A stretch of DNA of 64,000 bases from the NCBI GenBank assembly GCA_963849635.1, contig CAWKIA010000018.1, positions 248,001 to 312,000 of the forward strand, written 5' to 3'. Both the position numbers and the translations under genes were made by a program. Below the pieces are notes generated by a model. That model saw only the letters and a list, made by a program, of their open reading frames with translations, had not been told where the DNA came from and searched no databases. This DNA comes from CAVRUD01 sp963849635 (GTDB lineage Bacteria > Chloroflexota > Chloroflexia > Thermomicrobiales > UBA6265). Positions 8,577 to 17,738 of this stretch are shown piece after piece. Position 1 is the stretch's first letter. Each line of letters starts with the position of its first letter.

Positions 8577-9686
8577 ATGCCGGTCCGCAGTCGACCGATC
8601 CCGATCGATGGGACCGCAACGAACTCCGGCGATGAAGTCGCCCCGCTGGCCATCGATATCGACGCGATAATTGAGCCACTGATTGCGGAGACACTCGCCG
8701 CGCTCGACGGCCGGTCTCCCCTGCTCGCGGGGATGATTCGCTACCACCTCGGGTACGCCAACGCCGACTTTACCCCGGCGCCGGACCAGATCCGGATCCA
8801 AAGCCGCGGAAAGCGGCTCCGGCCAGCCATTGCCATGCTCGCCTGCGCTGCAAATGGTGGTGATCTACGGACAGCCGCTCCGGTCGGAGTGGCGATCGAG
8901 CTCCTGCATAACTTCTCGCTCATTCACGATGACATCCAGGACAGGAGCGAAACTCGACGCCATCGCCCCTCGGTATGGAAACTCTGGGGGATCGAGCAGG
9001 CAATCAATGCCGGAGATGCTCTCTTTGCCGCCTCCCAACTGCCGATCCTCGGCCTCACCCGTTTGGGCGTTGACGCATCAACCGTGGTCGAGTTGATCGA
9101 CGCCTTCAATCGGATGACGATCGAGATCGTCGAAGGGCAGGTGCTCGATCTGAGTTTCGAGGGCCGCTCTGACATCACCGCCGACGACTACCTCGAAATG
9201 ATCTCCGGTAAGACGGCGGCGATCGTCCGGTTCGCCGCCCAGGCGGGCGCGATTCTCGGCGGAGCATCGCATTTGACACGAGATCGCTTTGCGGAATTCG
9301 GCCTCGCACTCGGCCTTGGCTACCAGGTCCGCGACGATGCCCTGGGTGTCTGGGGAGTAGCCGGCGTCACCGGGAAGACGACCGCGGACGACATCCGCCG
9401 CCGCAAGCAGAGCCTGCCGATCGTGCTCTTGCGCCAACGGGTCAGTGGGCCAGAGATGACGAGGTTGGACCAAATCTATGGCGAGAGCTCCGTCTCCGAC
9501 ACCGGTGTCGCCGAAGTCCTAACCCTCCTCGGCAAATACCATGTCGCCGGCGAGGTGTCGGCGATGGTCGATGATTTCCATGCGAGGGCCATGACCGCGC
9601 TTGGAACAGCCACCGATGGACAAGACAACCCGGCAACTGTCACCCTCACTGGGCTTGCCGAACGCCTTGCCGTGCGCGATGCGTAG
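8577..9686 (+). CDS. Polyprenyl diphosphate synthase
   Basis: 369 residues; ATG 8577 is preceded by GAGGAG, and the ATG at 8573 is out of frame. The first Asp-rich motif DDIQD is at 118-122 (LIHDDIQDRS), and the second lies in YQVRDDALGVWG followed by KTTADDIRRRKQSLP. These bind the diphosphates of the allylic substrate through magnesium. GKRLRPAIAMLA is also typical. It would condense isopentenyl diphosphate into a longer isoprenoid chain, for example for quinone, carotenoid or bactoprenol; chain length cannot be told. The phosphoribosyltransferase gene follows closely. Confidence 0.93.
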   Translation: MPVRSRPIPIDGTATNSGDEVAPLAIDIDAIIEPLIAETLAALDGRSPLLAGMIRYHLGYANADFTPAPDQIRIQSRGKRLRPAIAMLACAANGGDLRTAAPVGVAIELLHNFSLIHDDIQDRSETRRHRPSVWKLWGIEQAINAGDALFAASQLPILGLTRLGVDASTVVELIDAFNRMTIEIVEGQVLDLSFEGRSDITADDYLEMISGKTAAIVRFAAQAGAILGGASHLTRDRFAEFGLALGLGYQVRDDALGVWGVAGVTGKTTADDIRRRKQSLPIVLLRQRVSGPEMTRLDQIYGESSVSDTGVAEVLTLLGKYHVAGEVSAMVDDFHARAMTALGTATDGQDNPATVTLTGLAERLAVRDA

Positions 9687-9753
9687 GCAGGAGGGCTATC
9701 ATCCAGTCACGACGACAGCGACGTCGTCTGGAAAAGCCTGGATGGAGGAGCCC

Positions 9754-10344
9754 GTGGATCGACCCGAGGAACTCGACTCCGCAATTTTCGAGTATCTGAG
9801 AGCAGACAGACTCCTCGTCGACGGCCATTTCGCGTTTCGATCCGGTCGGCATAGCACAGCGTTGCTCGATCGGGATCGACTCCTGGCCGATCCAACCGCG
9901 GCCAGCAGGATGGGCTATGCGCTGGCCAAGCAGTTCTTCACCGCCCATATTGAGACCGTGGCCGCACCGTCCATCTGGGGAGCCGGTCTGGCCCAGTGGG
10001 TGGCGTACTTTCTCGAACCGCGAGCGAATGTCGTCTACGCAACACCTAGGAATGGCGTCCCGACGATTGCCGGAAACCTCCACGACCTGATCTCCGGTCG
10101 CCGAATTCTCCTTATCGACAACCTCGTCATCAGTGGCGAGACGATTGCCCGATTTGCGGAACTCCTCGAAGAGCACGACGGCGAAGTGATTGGTCTCGGA
10201 ACGCTGTGGAACAGCAGTGATCCGGTTCTCGCCGGTCATCAGGTCTTTGGCTTGCTCAACGCAGGCGTCGCCGCCTACACGACGGATGTCTGTCCGCGTT
10301 GCATGGGGATAGACTCCACCGAACCCACGGTCGTCCCATACTAG
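9754..10344 (+). CDS. Orotate phosphoribosyltransferase-like protein
   Basis: 196 residues from GTG 9754, chosen because GGAGGAG lies just upstream; an open frame reaches back to 9601 into the previous gene. The C-terminal half has RRILLIDNLVISGETIA, the PRPP-binding loop of type I phosphoribosyltransferases, and the N-terminal part (SGRHSTALLDRDRLLADP) resembles PyrE. The acidic pair in the PRPP loop is altered (IDN rather than EDV), and it sits with no other pyrimidine gene. I therefore call it PyrE-like: it may make OMP from orotate or salvage another base. Confidence 0.7.
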   Translation: MDRPEELDSAIFEYLRADRLLVDGHFAFRSGRHSTALLDRDRLLADPTAASRMGYALAKQFFTAHIETVAAPSIWGAGLAQWVAYFLEPRANVVYATPRNGVPTIAGNLHDLISGRRILLIDNLVISGETIARFAELLEEHDGEVIGLGTLWNSSDPVLAGHQVFGLLNAGVAAYTTDVCPRCMGIDSTEPTVVPY

Positions 10345-10395
10345 AGCGCGATGGGAGTGCCAGAAGGTCCGTTGCGACTTGGAATGAATCCAGGA

Positions 10396-11436
10396 CTACA
10401 TCGGTGAGACGGACAGCGCCATCCCATCGAGCACGCTCCACATCGTGCTGAAGGTGCCCCAATCGTAGTAGCGCTTCGCTCCAATCGCCGGGTCAGAGAC
10501 GTACACTCCGCCGGCGTCATACCCATAGGCGACCACGACATGTATACCAGCGTTCAACGTAAAACTTGTCCCGTCATCGGTGTAATCGACTTGGCTAAGG
10601 TCGCCCCAGAGCGCGATCCAGACGAGGGTCGGACGGCCTTCATCGAGACGGGCCTTGAGCGCACTGGGATCGCCCAAACCGTAGAAGACCTCGCCATTGA
10701 AGCCAAAATCCGCCAACGGCCCGACGAGCGGTTCAGCATACACACCGTAATCGGTCGTGTTGCCCCAGGAGCCGCTGATGTTGCCGCGATAGCCCCAATG
10801 CGGATTTGACGATGATCCGACCCGGTTGTCGAATTCGTACTCGGAAATCCCATTGCCAAAGGCGCCTGTAGCAATCGTCAGCGAGGCATACTCACAGCTC
10901 AGGTTGCGCTGCTGGGCGTAGGATGGCACCCAGACGAAGGTTCCACCCGCGCTCTCGATCGCAGCTGGATCGCCGGATGTGACGGCCTGGACGACGTTGA
11001 TCTCTTTCGTCGTCGTCCACATCGTCGAATTATCGGAGCAGGGGCCACTCTTCGTCAGCGAGATCGGCGCCGAACCCATATAGGCGCCGCCAATGTTGAC
11101 GTCGATCTGGGCATTGCCGCCGGCGAACGCCTCGCTTGTATCGAGGGCGAGGAAGACGATGCCGTCGTCGCCGGTCACCGCGCGGTCAAGCGAGTAAATC
11201 TCACCGTCAATGACCAGGCCGAGCAAAATCTCGACACCGCTAACGGAGTTCCCATCGGCACGCCGGGCTTCGACGCTGATGTCGACTACGCAGCCCACCG
11301 AGGGGTTCTTGGACGCGAGCGTGACCCAGGTGCTGACACTCTGTGCACCGACGGTTGCCGGTCGGACTCCAAACCACCCACCCACAAAAGCGAGCGCGAG
11401 CGCGACTGACAGCGGGACACCAGTCCAACGGCGCAT
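10396..11436 (-). CDS. Secreted C39-like cysteine peptidase
   Basis: 346 residues from ATG 11436 (GGGGGGAA upstream). Residues 1-32 are a Sec signal peptide (GVPLSVALALAFVGGWFG, ending in GAQS). Residues 34-130 form a beta-rich domain. The C-terminal half is a papain-fold C39 type peptidase domain: Gln near 176 and Cys181 in YAQQRNLSCEYASL, His299 in AGIHVVVAYGYD, Asp315 in VSDPAIG. Such domains cleave peptides or are inactive adaptors; the triad here looks intact. It would act outside the membrane. Transcribed alone, divergent from the Lrp-type regulator gene. Confidence 0.82.
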   Translation of the reverse strand: MRRWTGVPLSVALALAFVGGWFGVRPATVGAQSVSTWVTLASKNPSVGCVVDISVEARRADGNSVSGVEILLGLVIDGEIYSLDRAVTGDDGIVFLALDTSEAFAGGNAQIDVNIGGAYMGSAPISLTKSGPCSDNSTMWTTTKEINVVQAVTSGDPAAIESAGGTFVWVPSYAQQRNLSCEYASLTIATGAFGNGISEYEFDNRVGSSSNPHWGYRGNISGSWGNTTDYGVYAEPLVGPLADFGFNGEVFYGLGDPSALKARLDEGRPTLVWIALWGDLSQVDYTDDGTSFTLNAGIHVVVAYGYDAGGVYVSDPAIGAKRYYDWGTFSTMWSVLDGMALSVSPM

Positions 11437-11853
11437 TGATTCCCCCCCAACCCGTTCGACGCACAAGCAACGTGACGCCATGGCTGCGACATGAGCGCCA
11501 AGATTCTGTTCGATGTGGGCGGCTCCGACCGCCTGAATCACCCTTCCCAGGTGATGGCCGGAAATCCCGGCCCATTGATACGGAGTTGTACGTACTGATC
11601 GTAGCAAGACTATCCGGATATGTCATCCCAGCCTGCACTGAATCTGCTATGGAACCAGCCTTGACGGCGATTCGAGGCATCCTCTCATCAAAACGCGATA
11701 TGACCGACGCGCGTTTCGCGGCGGACTCGGGTATGGTTATCGACGGCCCAGTCAGCGACAGTGTCGGCCCTGGCGACCAACTCCAGCATACTCCCCGCCG
11801 CCGTTCGTCTCGACTTGAGGGCGATAGCGCGGTAACGCTAGAAGGAGACTCTT
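11437..11853. other. Divergent intergenic region
   Basis: About 417 bases between the secreted peptidase (minus) and the Lrp-type regulator (plus). No gene is supported. It must hold two divergent promoters; the best plus-strand candidate is TTGAGG near 11815 with a weak TAGAAG 18 bases later, close to the regulator start. Nothing else stands out. Confidence 0.35.
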
Positions 11854-12444
11854 GTGGCACGCGCCGTTACCGAAACAGATAGGGCAATCATCCGGCAGTT
11901 GCAGCAGCACGCCCGGATGTCATACGCGGAGTTGAGCCGCGCCACTGGGATTCCAGAGTCCACCGTCCGGCGTCGAATGGATCGGCTTCAACAGCGCGGC
12001 ATCATCGAGTTCGCCATGGTGGCCGACCCGAGCCGGCTGGGATACGACCTACGATCGATGATCGGCCTCCGGGTCGAACTTGGGAAGCTCCAGTCGATCG
12101 CCGAAGAGCTGCGCGCCATGTCCGAAGTTACGTTCGCCGGCTTCGTCACCGGCAACTTCGACATCGTCATTCAGGTTGTCGTGCAATCCCAGGAGGAACT
12201 CGTCGAGTTTCTCACGCAACGACTCTCCCCAATAGAGGGTGTGCGCTCGACCGAGACGTTCGTCATGCCATTCATCATCAAGCCGATGACTTCTTGGATG
12301 CTGCCTGAAGGTGATCCCAATGCGCTGGCCGCGGAACTGTCCGGCACGGCGCCCACCGATGTCAGTGGCGAGGACGTAGTTGACCGGCCGATGCTGTCTA
12401 GATCGGTTGTCAAGCGCGGTCGTCCGCGACGCATTTCGGCCTAG
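11854..12444 (+). CDS. Lrp/AsnC-family transcriptional regulator
   Basis: 196 residues from GTG 11854 with AGAAGGAG five bases upstream. Residues 5-60 are the AsnC-type winged helix (DRAIIRQLQQHARMSYAELS then GIPESTVRRRMDRL), and 70-150 the ligand-binding RAM/ACT-like domain (FAGFVTGNFDIVIQVVV). The last 45 residues are an extra, basic tail ending RGRPRR, longer than most family members (about 150 residues). It probably binds DNA as an oligomer and senses an amino acid or similar small molecule. The target may be the divergent secreted peptidase. Confidence 0.9.
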   Translation: MARAVTETDRAIIRQLQQHARMSYAELSRATGIPESTVRRRMDRLQQRGIIEFAMVADPSRLGYDLRSMIGLRVELGKLQSIAEELRAMSEVTFAGFVTGNFDIVIQVVVQSQEELVEFLTQRLSPIEGVRSTETFVMPFIIKPMTSWMLPEGDPNALAAELSGTAPTDVSGEDVVDRPMLSRSVVKRGRPRRISA

Positions 12445-12884
12445 TCCGTAGACGGGGCGGCCGAGGGGATGACTTCCTCATTCGATGCGGCCCGCCCTCG
12501 ATCAACCAGATCCTGGAGCGTGATTCCACCCAGAAAAGTGATTGCCTGCTCTTGGAGTTCGTGCCAGCATTCGTGGACGATGTCCTGATCGGGCGAGTTT
12601 GAGATATGCAGGTGTGCGCGCCGGTCTGGTCCGTCGAGCACCAGAAAAACGTCCCAGAGCGAAATTCCAACCGGATCACGCGTGAGCTCGTGACCACCAA
12701 GTGGACCACGGGTGCTCCGCACGAGACCCGCCCGATTGAGTGCCCCTAGGAGCTGATGTAGGTAGGCTTCGGGGATCGACTGACGTGCCGCGATCTCCCG
12801 TGCCTGGGTCGGGCCGGCACCATATCGCTGCGCGAGATCAAAGAGCGCCCGGACTCCGTAGTCCGCGCGGCTGGAGACGCGCAT
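12441..12884 (-). CDS. Rrf2-family transcriptional regulator without the cluster cysteines
   Basis: 147 residues. The N-terminus MRVSSRADYGVRALFDLAQ and the wing GPLGGHELTRDP define the Rrf2 family (IscR, NsrR, CymR). The three clustered cysteines that hold an iron-sulfur cluster in IscR and NsrR are missing; only one Cys is seen (HECWHE near 105). It may thus work more like CymR, by protein or ligand contact. The gene overlaps the end of larE by 47 bases on the same strand and has its own GAGGA site, so the two are co-transcribed; a link to sulfur metabolism fits both. Confidence 0.88.
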   Translation of the reverse strand: MRVSSRADYGVRALFDLAQRYGAGPTQAREIAARQSIPEAYLHQLLGALNRAGLVRSTRGPLGGHELTRDPVGISLWDVFLVLDGPDRRAHLHISNSPDQDIVHECWHELQEQAITFLGGITLQDLVDRGRAASNEEVIPSAAPSTD

Positions 12885-13800
12885 TCAATTCCTCATTCAT
12901 CCGACCCGTGCGGTACCCCTCTAGATCGAGGGACACGAACTGGTATCCCGCGGCTTTCACCGCCTGGACCACCTCGTCGCGACGCGCAAACGCCTCCTGC
13001 ATCTGCTCGAGCGGCACCTCAACGCGGGCGACCGTGTCGTGGTGTCGTACGCGGAATCCGCGCAACCCAAGGCCCCGCAGCCCCGACTCAGCCTGCGAGA
13101 CTTTGCGCAGCTTCTCAACCGTAATCGGATCGCCGTACGAGAACCGCGACGATAGGCAGGCCATGGCAGGCTTGTCCCAGGTGCGAAGTCCAAGCTTGGC
13201 GGAAAGCTCGCGGATCTCGTCCTTGGTGAGGCCGACTTCTTGAAGGGGGCTGCGCACGCCCAGTTGCCGGGCGGCGCGCATGCCAGGACGGAAGTCCCGC
13301 TGGTCGTCGGCGTTTGTGCCATCGATCACGACCGCGAGGCCGCGCTCTGCCGCGACCGCCGCCAGCTTCGTATAGAGTTCCGATTTGCAGAAGAAGCATC
13401 GCTGGTGCGTGTTACTGGCATATCTGGGATCGTCGAGCTCCATCGTCGAAACGATGAGATGGATTGCGCCCATGTCAGCGGCAATGTCGCGGGCTTCAGC
13501 CATCTCTTCCGGCGCGTACGTACCCGACAGCCCGGTCGCGGCGATTGCCTTGCCGGCACCAAGGGAATCGACCGCCGCTCGGAGCAATAGTGTGCTATCA
13601 ACGCCAGCCGAGAATGCGACAAGGACCGAACCCATCTCACGCAAGTCCTGGCAAAGCCGCTCGTATTTCTGGTCAGCAGTCTCGAGAGACCCGGCAGGTT
13701 TGGCGACGCCGTCGATGTCCGGCTCCATGCGTGGATGCCCGTCATCGGGGACATGAACTGGGGTCAGCGTAATGGTGGGGGCAAGATGATTGATGGCCAT
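12838..13800 (-). CDS. larE: ATP-dependent sacrificial sulfur transferase LarE
   Basis: 320 residues from ATG 13800. The PP-loop SAGVDS at 64-69 binds ATP, CFFCKSELY at 135-143 is typical, and Cys215 lies in AMACLSSRF, the position of the cysteine whose sulfur LarE donates. In Lactobacillus LarE supplies sulfur for the nickel-pincer cofactor of lactate racemase together with LarB and LarC; neither partner is in the window. The C-terminus runs on about 15 residues past the usual end and overlaps the Rrf2-type gene. It may serve another sulfur transfer. Confidence 0.9.
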   Translation of the reverse strand: MAINHLAPTITLTPVHVPDDGHPRMEPDIDGVAKPAGSLETADQKYERLCQDLREMGSVLVAFSAGVDSTLLLRAAVDSLGAGKAIAATGLSGTYAPEEMAEARDIAADMGAIHLIVSTMELDDPRYASNTHQRCFFCKSELYTKLAAVAAERGLAVVIDGTNADDQRDFRPGMRAARQLGVRSPLQEVGLTKDEIRELSAKLGLRTWDKPAMACLSSRFSYGDPITVEKLRKVSQAESGLRGLGLRGFRVRHHDTVARVEVPLEQMQEAFARRDEVVQAVKAAGYQFVSLDLEGYRTGRMNEELNARLQPRGLRSPGAL

Positions 13801-13936
13801 GCCGCATCCTACCAGCCGATCCGATGCCATCGCAAACGCTGTTCGCGACCACACGGGCGATAGGAATCAAACCGTGGCCTGCTGACGATCAGGAAATATG
13901 CCCGGTCGTGCGACCGCGGCGAGTTTGGAGGATTGA

Positions 13937-15076
13937 GTGGTCCCGTTCACGTCTTCATCCAATACATTGAAACCCAGGCTGCGTGACTTCGGGATCGAGG
14001 TCGGCCGGCTGACTCCGGGACAGTGGAACGCAATCACCGACGTCCCCGGAGTCCGCGTTGGCCACACCACGCTCATTGAGGGACATGGCCCACTCATTCC
14101 TGGGCTTGGCCCGGTACGAACAGGGGTGACTGCGATCATCCCGCACGAAGGATCCGTATATCAATCGATGATTCCGGCATCGATTGCGGTGCTGAACGGT
14201 GCTGGCGAGATCACCGGGCGGTCGCAGGTGGACGAGTACGGCGTGATCGAGACGCCCATCCTCATTACCAATACGCTCTCGGTTGGCGCGGTCCACCAAG
14301 CGTGCGTCGAATGGTTGACAGATCGGGAGCCGTCGCTAGGAACAGGAGACTTCGTCATACCTGTTGTGGCCGAAACATTCGATGGCTGGCTCAATGACAC
14401 CGGCGGCCAGCATGTCAAGCGGGAGCATGTATTTTCCGCTCTTGACTCGGCAGCCAGTGGACCGGTCGCGGAAGGCAGCGTCGGCGGTGGTACCGGCATG
14501 ATCCTGTATGGATTCAAGGGCGGCGTCGGCACAAGCTCACGTGTTGTTGCGATCGACAATACACAATACACGGTCGGCGTCATTGTTCAGGGCAACTACG
14601 GAGGGCGACGAGACCTGCTCTTCGATGGTGTCCCATTGTCGCAGGAGCTCATCGACTTTGAGCCGCCACCTCAGCCGAAGAAAGATGGTTCGATCATCGT
14701 GACGATTGCAACCGATGCACCGCTCTCGGAACGGCAACTCGGTCGATTGTGTCGGCGCGGTATGCTCGGCCTGGGCCGGATCGGCGCGAATGCCCGGCAT
14801 ACATCCGGAGATTTGTTGATCGCCTTCTCGAACGCACAGGAAAACCGTGTACGGCGCACCGAGCGTCCGGCGCGGCAGACCTACGTGTACCTGGACGATG
14901 AGATCATCAATGATCTGTTCTTGGCGACTATCGAAGCGACGGCCGAATCCGTGTTGAACGCACTCGTGGCGGCGGAATCGATGGTCGGGCGGGACGATCA
15001 TGTCGTTCCGGCTCTACCGGTGGATCTGATCGTGACGCTGATGAAGGCCAACGGCCGCATCGCCAACAACGTGTAG
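13937..15076 (+). CDS. P1 (S58) family peptidase, DmpA/BapA-like
   Basis: 379 residues from GTG 13937. N-terminal RLRDFGIEVGRLTPGQWNAI and DVPGVRVGHTTL, then GSVGGGTGM (near 180-187) and GVGTSSR (196-202) are hallmarks of DmpA/BapA aminopeptidases. In this family the precursor cuts itself just before a Ser in the second motif, making two subunits, and the Ser becomes the N-terminal nucleophile. Substrates are N-terminal D- or beta-amino acid peptides in known members. No signal peptide, so likely cytosolic. It is divergent from larE and 50 bases before mtnP. Confidence 0.9.
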   Translation: MVPFTSSSNTLKPRLRDFGIEVGRLTPGQWNAITDVPGVRVGHTTLIEGHGPLIPGLGPVRTGVTAIIPHEGSVYQSMIPASIAVLNGAGEITGRSQVDEYGVIETPILITNTLSVGAVHQACVEWLTDREPSLGTGDFVIPVVAETFDGWLNDTGGQHVKREHVFSALDSAASGPVAEGSVGGGTGMILYGFKGGVGTSSRVVAIDNTQYTVGVIVQGNYGGRRDLLFDGVPLSQELIDFEPPPQPKKDGSIIVTIATDAPLSERQLGRLCRRGMLGLGRIGANARHTSGDLLIAFSNAQENRVRRTERPARQTYVYLDDEIINDLFLATIEATAESVLNALVAAESMVGRDDHVVPALPVDLIVTLMKANGRIANNV

Positions 15077-15129
15077 ATTTCAGATTCGAAACATTGCCCG
15101 GACTTCGGCGATGGTTGGGAGGAACACTC

Positions 15130-16029
15130 ATGGTCAGTCGGATGCCATCGGCGAAACTCGGGGTGATCGGCGGCAGCGGCCTCTACGATCTGCCCGATCT
15201 CCAGGTAGTTGATCGGATTGATGTCGACACGCCGTTTGGCCGGCCAAGCGACCAGATCATAGCCGGCACGCTCCACGGGCAGGAGATCGTCTTTCTCCCA
15301 AGGCACGGGCAGGGGCACACGGTGTCGCCCAGCGACCTGCCGTATCAGGCAAACATCTATGCGATGAAGGCGCTCGGAGTGACCCATCTGCTCAGCGTAA
15401 GCGCGGTTGGAAGCCTCCGCGAGGACTTGCCGCCGCTTTCCCTGCTCGTTCCCGATCAGATCATCGACCGGACGGTGACCCGGCCACGCACATTCTTTGG
15501 GCACGGGCTTGTCGCTCATGTTGGCATCGCCGACCCCTATTGCCCCGTCTTCCGCCGGTCGATCGTAGCGGCGACGCGGACGACCGATCGCCTCGCGGTT
15601 CCCGACGGGACCTACATCTGCATCGAAGGTCCACAGTTCTCGACCAGGGCGGAATCAATGCTGTTCCGCTCATGGGGTGCGAGCATCATTGGCATGACCG
15701 CGATGCCCGAAGCCCGCCTCGCCCGGGAAGCAGAGATCTGCTACGCGGCCCTCGCCCTCGTCACCGATTACGATGTCTGGCATGACGAGTTCGAAAGTGT
15801 CACGGTCGATATGGTCGTCGCCAATCTGCACAAGAACGTTGTCTCCGCTCAGAGCACTATTGCCGCCCTGGCAAAATCTTCCTTGCCCGAGCGGACCTGC
15901 ACCTGTGGCGATGCTCTCGGCCCGGCTCTCTCGACGGCGCGGGATGCGATTCCGGCGGACATCCGCGATCACCTCGGCATCATCGTCGATCGGTACTTGA
16001 GTCCGGCTCCAACAGGTGACGGCGCCTAA
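15130..16029 (+). CDS. mtnP: S-methyl-5'-thioadenosine phosphorylase
   Basis: 299 residues from ATG 15130, preceded by GGGAGGAA. GVIGGSGLYDL at the N-terminus, FLPRHGQGH (phosphate binding), SVSAVGSLRED and GPQFSTRAES with IGMTAMPEA are the signature of MTA phosphorylase/PNP family 2. The enzyme splits methylthioadenosine, a by-product of polyamine synthesis, into adenine and methylthioribose-1-phosphate. The stop is directly followed by the GTG of the ftsW/rodA-like gene, so they are co-transcribed. Confidence 0.93.
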   Translation: MVSRMPSAKLGVIGGSGLYDLPDLQVVDRIDVDTPFGRPSDQIIAGTLHGQEIVFLPRHGQGHTVSPSDLPYQANIYAMKALGVTHLLSVSAVGSLREDLPPLSLLVPDQIIDRTVTRPRTFFGHGLVAHVGIADPYCPVFRRSIVAATRTTDRLAVPDGTYICIEGPQFSTRAESMLFRSWGASIIGMTAMPEARLAREAEICYAALALVTDYDVWHDEFESVTVDMVVANLHKNVVSAQSTIAALAKSSLPERTCTCGDALGPALSTARDAIPADIRDHLGIIVDRYLSPAPTGDGA

Positions 16030-17373
16030 GTGGTCGCCCCGATCTCACTTCGGCGGCCAATGCTGCGCTGGACCGAAGCACGGCTCCTTCTGGCGCCTTC
16101 CCTTCTCACGGTCGTCGGCTTGCTCACGATCTTTCTTGCCCGGGAGGGCACGACGACCTGGTCCTGGTCCGATGTCTCGGTCAGCCTCGTCTTCGTCGCC
16201 GCTGTGGCCGGGATCAGTCTGACATTTGGTCTCTTTGGTCACAGAGGTGATCAGCAACTCCTGCCGATCACCGCCGCGCTTGCGGGTCTCGGCCTGCTGA
16301 TGATTCAGCGTCTTCATCCTGACCTCGCCGCCATCGACGCCGGGTACGAGTCGTTAGCGGTCAAGCAGCTGATATTCCTTGGCGTCGGCCTTGCCATCCT
16401 GTGGGCGTCGGTCGTGGTTGTGCGCCCGGTCAACTTGCTGCGCCGCTACAAGTACACCTGGCTCGGGCTGAGCTACGGCCTGCTCATCGTCACCTTCGTC
16501 TTTGGCACCGAGATCAATGGCGCCAGGCTCTGGCTCGATGTCGGGCCATTCCAAATCCAACCGTCCGAGATCGTCAAGATCACCCTGGTCGCCTTTCTGG
16601 CCGGTTACCTGGATGAGAAGCGTGACCTACTCGGACCGCACGCGGCGTGGACGTTAGGACCGTTCAGACTCTTGCCTCTGCCCTACCTGGCCCCGATGGG
16701 ACTGATGTGGGGCTCATCGCTGGTTGTCCTGATCGTACAAAACGATCTCGGATCGGCGCTCCTGCTCTTCGGCATCTTTCTGGGGATGCTCTACATGGCC
16801 ACCGGCCGCGTCCTCTACGTCGTGGTCGGACTAGCCACCTTCGCGCTGGCCTGCTGGGCGGCGTACCTCGCGTTCTCTCGAATCGGCATCCGAGTCCAGA
16901 ACTGGCTCGACCCGTGGCGGGACCCGCTAGACAGCGGATACCAGCAGGTGCAGTCGGACTACGCCCTGGCCAGCGGCGGACTCATCGGCACCGGACTGGG
17001 CCTGGGACAGCCCTGGTACATCCCTGAGGTTCAGACGGATTTTGTATTCTCCGCGATCGGCGAAGAGCTTGGACTCCTTGGGACATTGGGCGTCCTGGCG
17101 CTCTATTTCCTCCTGATGATGCGAGGCTATGCCATTGCCCTGAGTGCGCCGGACGGCTACCAGCGACTACTCGCCGGTGGTCTGACGACGGCAGTCGGCT
17201 TGCAAACGCTCATCATCATTGGCGGGGTGATCCGCGTGATCCCTCTCACTGGCATCACCCTGCCATTCATCTCCTACGGAGGAAGCTCATTGCTCACGAA
17301 CTTCCTGATTGTCGGACTACTGCTCTCAATCTCCGAGTCCGGGTCCATTCGCTCGGAGCAATCTAAAGAGTGA
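16030..17373 (+). CDS. FtsW/RodA/SpoVE family peptidoglycan polymerase
   Basis: 447 residues from GTG 16030, immediately after the mtnP stop. About ten to twelve membrane helices. NGARLWLDVGPFQIQPSE is the family signature loop and near the C-terminus LPFISYGGSSLLTNF is strongly conserved. Such SEDS proteins polymerise lipid II into glycan strands and work with a class B PBP, here encoded just downstream. Whether it serves division (FtsW) or elongation (RodA) is not shown; this pairing resembles the rodA-pbpA arrangement of actinobacteria. Confidence 0.93.
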   Translation: MVAPISLRRPMLRWTEARLLLAPSLLTVVGLLTIFLAREGTTTWSWSDVSVSLVFVAAVAGISLTFGLFGHRGDQQLLPITAALAGLGLLMIQRLHPDLAAIDAGYESLAVKQLIFLGVGLAILWASVVVVRPVNLLRRYKYTWLGLSYGLLIVTFVFGTEINGARLWLDVGPFQIQPSEIVKITLVAFLAGYLDEKRDLLGPHAAWTLGPFRLLPLPYLAPMGLMWGSSLVVLIVQNDLGSALLLFGIFLGMLYMATGRVLYVVVGLATFALACWAAYLAFSRIGIRVQNWLDPWRDPLDSGYQQVQSDYALASGGLIGTGLGLGQPWYIPEVQTDFVFSAIGEELGLLGTLGVLALYFLLMMRGYAIALSAPDGYQRLLAGGLTTAVGLQTLIIIGGVIRVIPLTGITLPFISYGGSSLLTNFLIVGLLLSISESGSIRSEQSKE

Positions 17374-17738
17374 ACCAGCTCATTCGCGGAACCGCGGTGG
17401 CCGCCGCGGTAGGTCTGGTCTCACTTGGCCTGCTCGGCGGCGAACGAATGAGCGACGCGCGGTGGCTAGCAATCATCGGGGTTGTCTGGGTACTAATCCT
17501 GGGTGCAACGTGGTCCACGGTGCCTAGGACGATCACGATGAACCGGGAAAACGACGGTGAGGACGGCGATCACTTTGGCGACGGTCTTCGCCATCCTGAG
17601 CGTGCAATTGGTCCGGGTGCAGGTGGTGCACCAATCAGCAACGACCGAACGGGTGGCCACCGCACCGAACGGCGAGATCATCGCCAACCCGAGGCGGCAA
17701 TCCACAGGACTCGACCAAGATCGGGGCCCGATCTATGA
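17370..17738 (+). CDS. Small two-helix membrane reading frame between SEDS and PBP genes
   Basis: Starts at GTG 17370, overlapping the previous stop by 4 bases. Residues 6-24 and 31-48 form two hydrophobic helices (AVAAAVGLVSLGLLGG and WLAIIGVVWVLILGATW). Beyond about residue 62 the frame overlaps the PBP gene and becomes non-membrane, charged and repeat-poor, so the true protein probably ends near residue 50-60. A stop at 17525-17527 in another frame would end it there if one base were changed. Function unknown; it could be a small partner of the SEDS-PBP pair. Confidence 0.4.
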   Translation: MNQLIRGTAVAAAVGLVSLGLLGGERMSDARWLAIIGVVWVLILGATWSTVPRTITMNRENDGEDGDHFGDGLRHPERAIGPGAGGAPISNDRTGGHRTERRDHRQPEAAIHRTRPRSGPDL

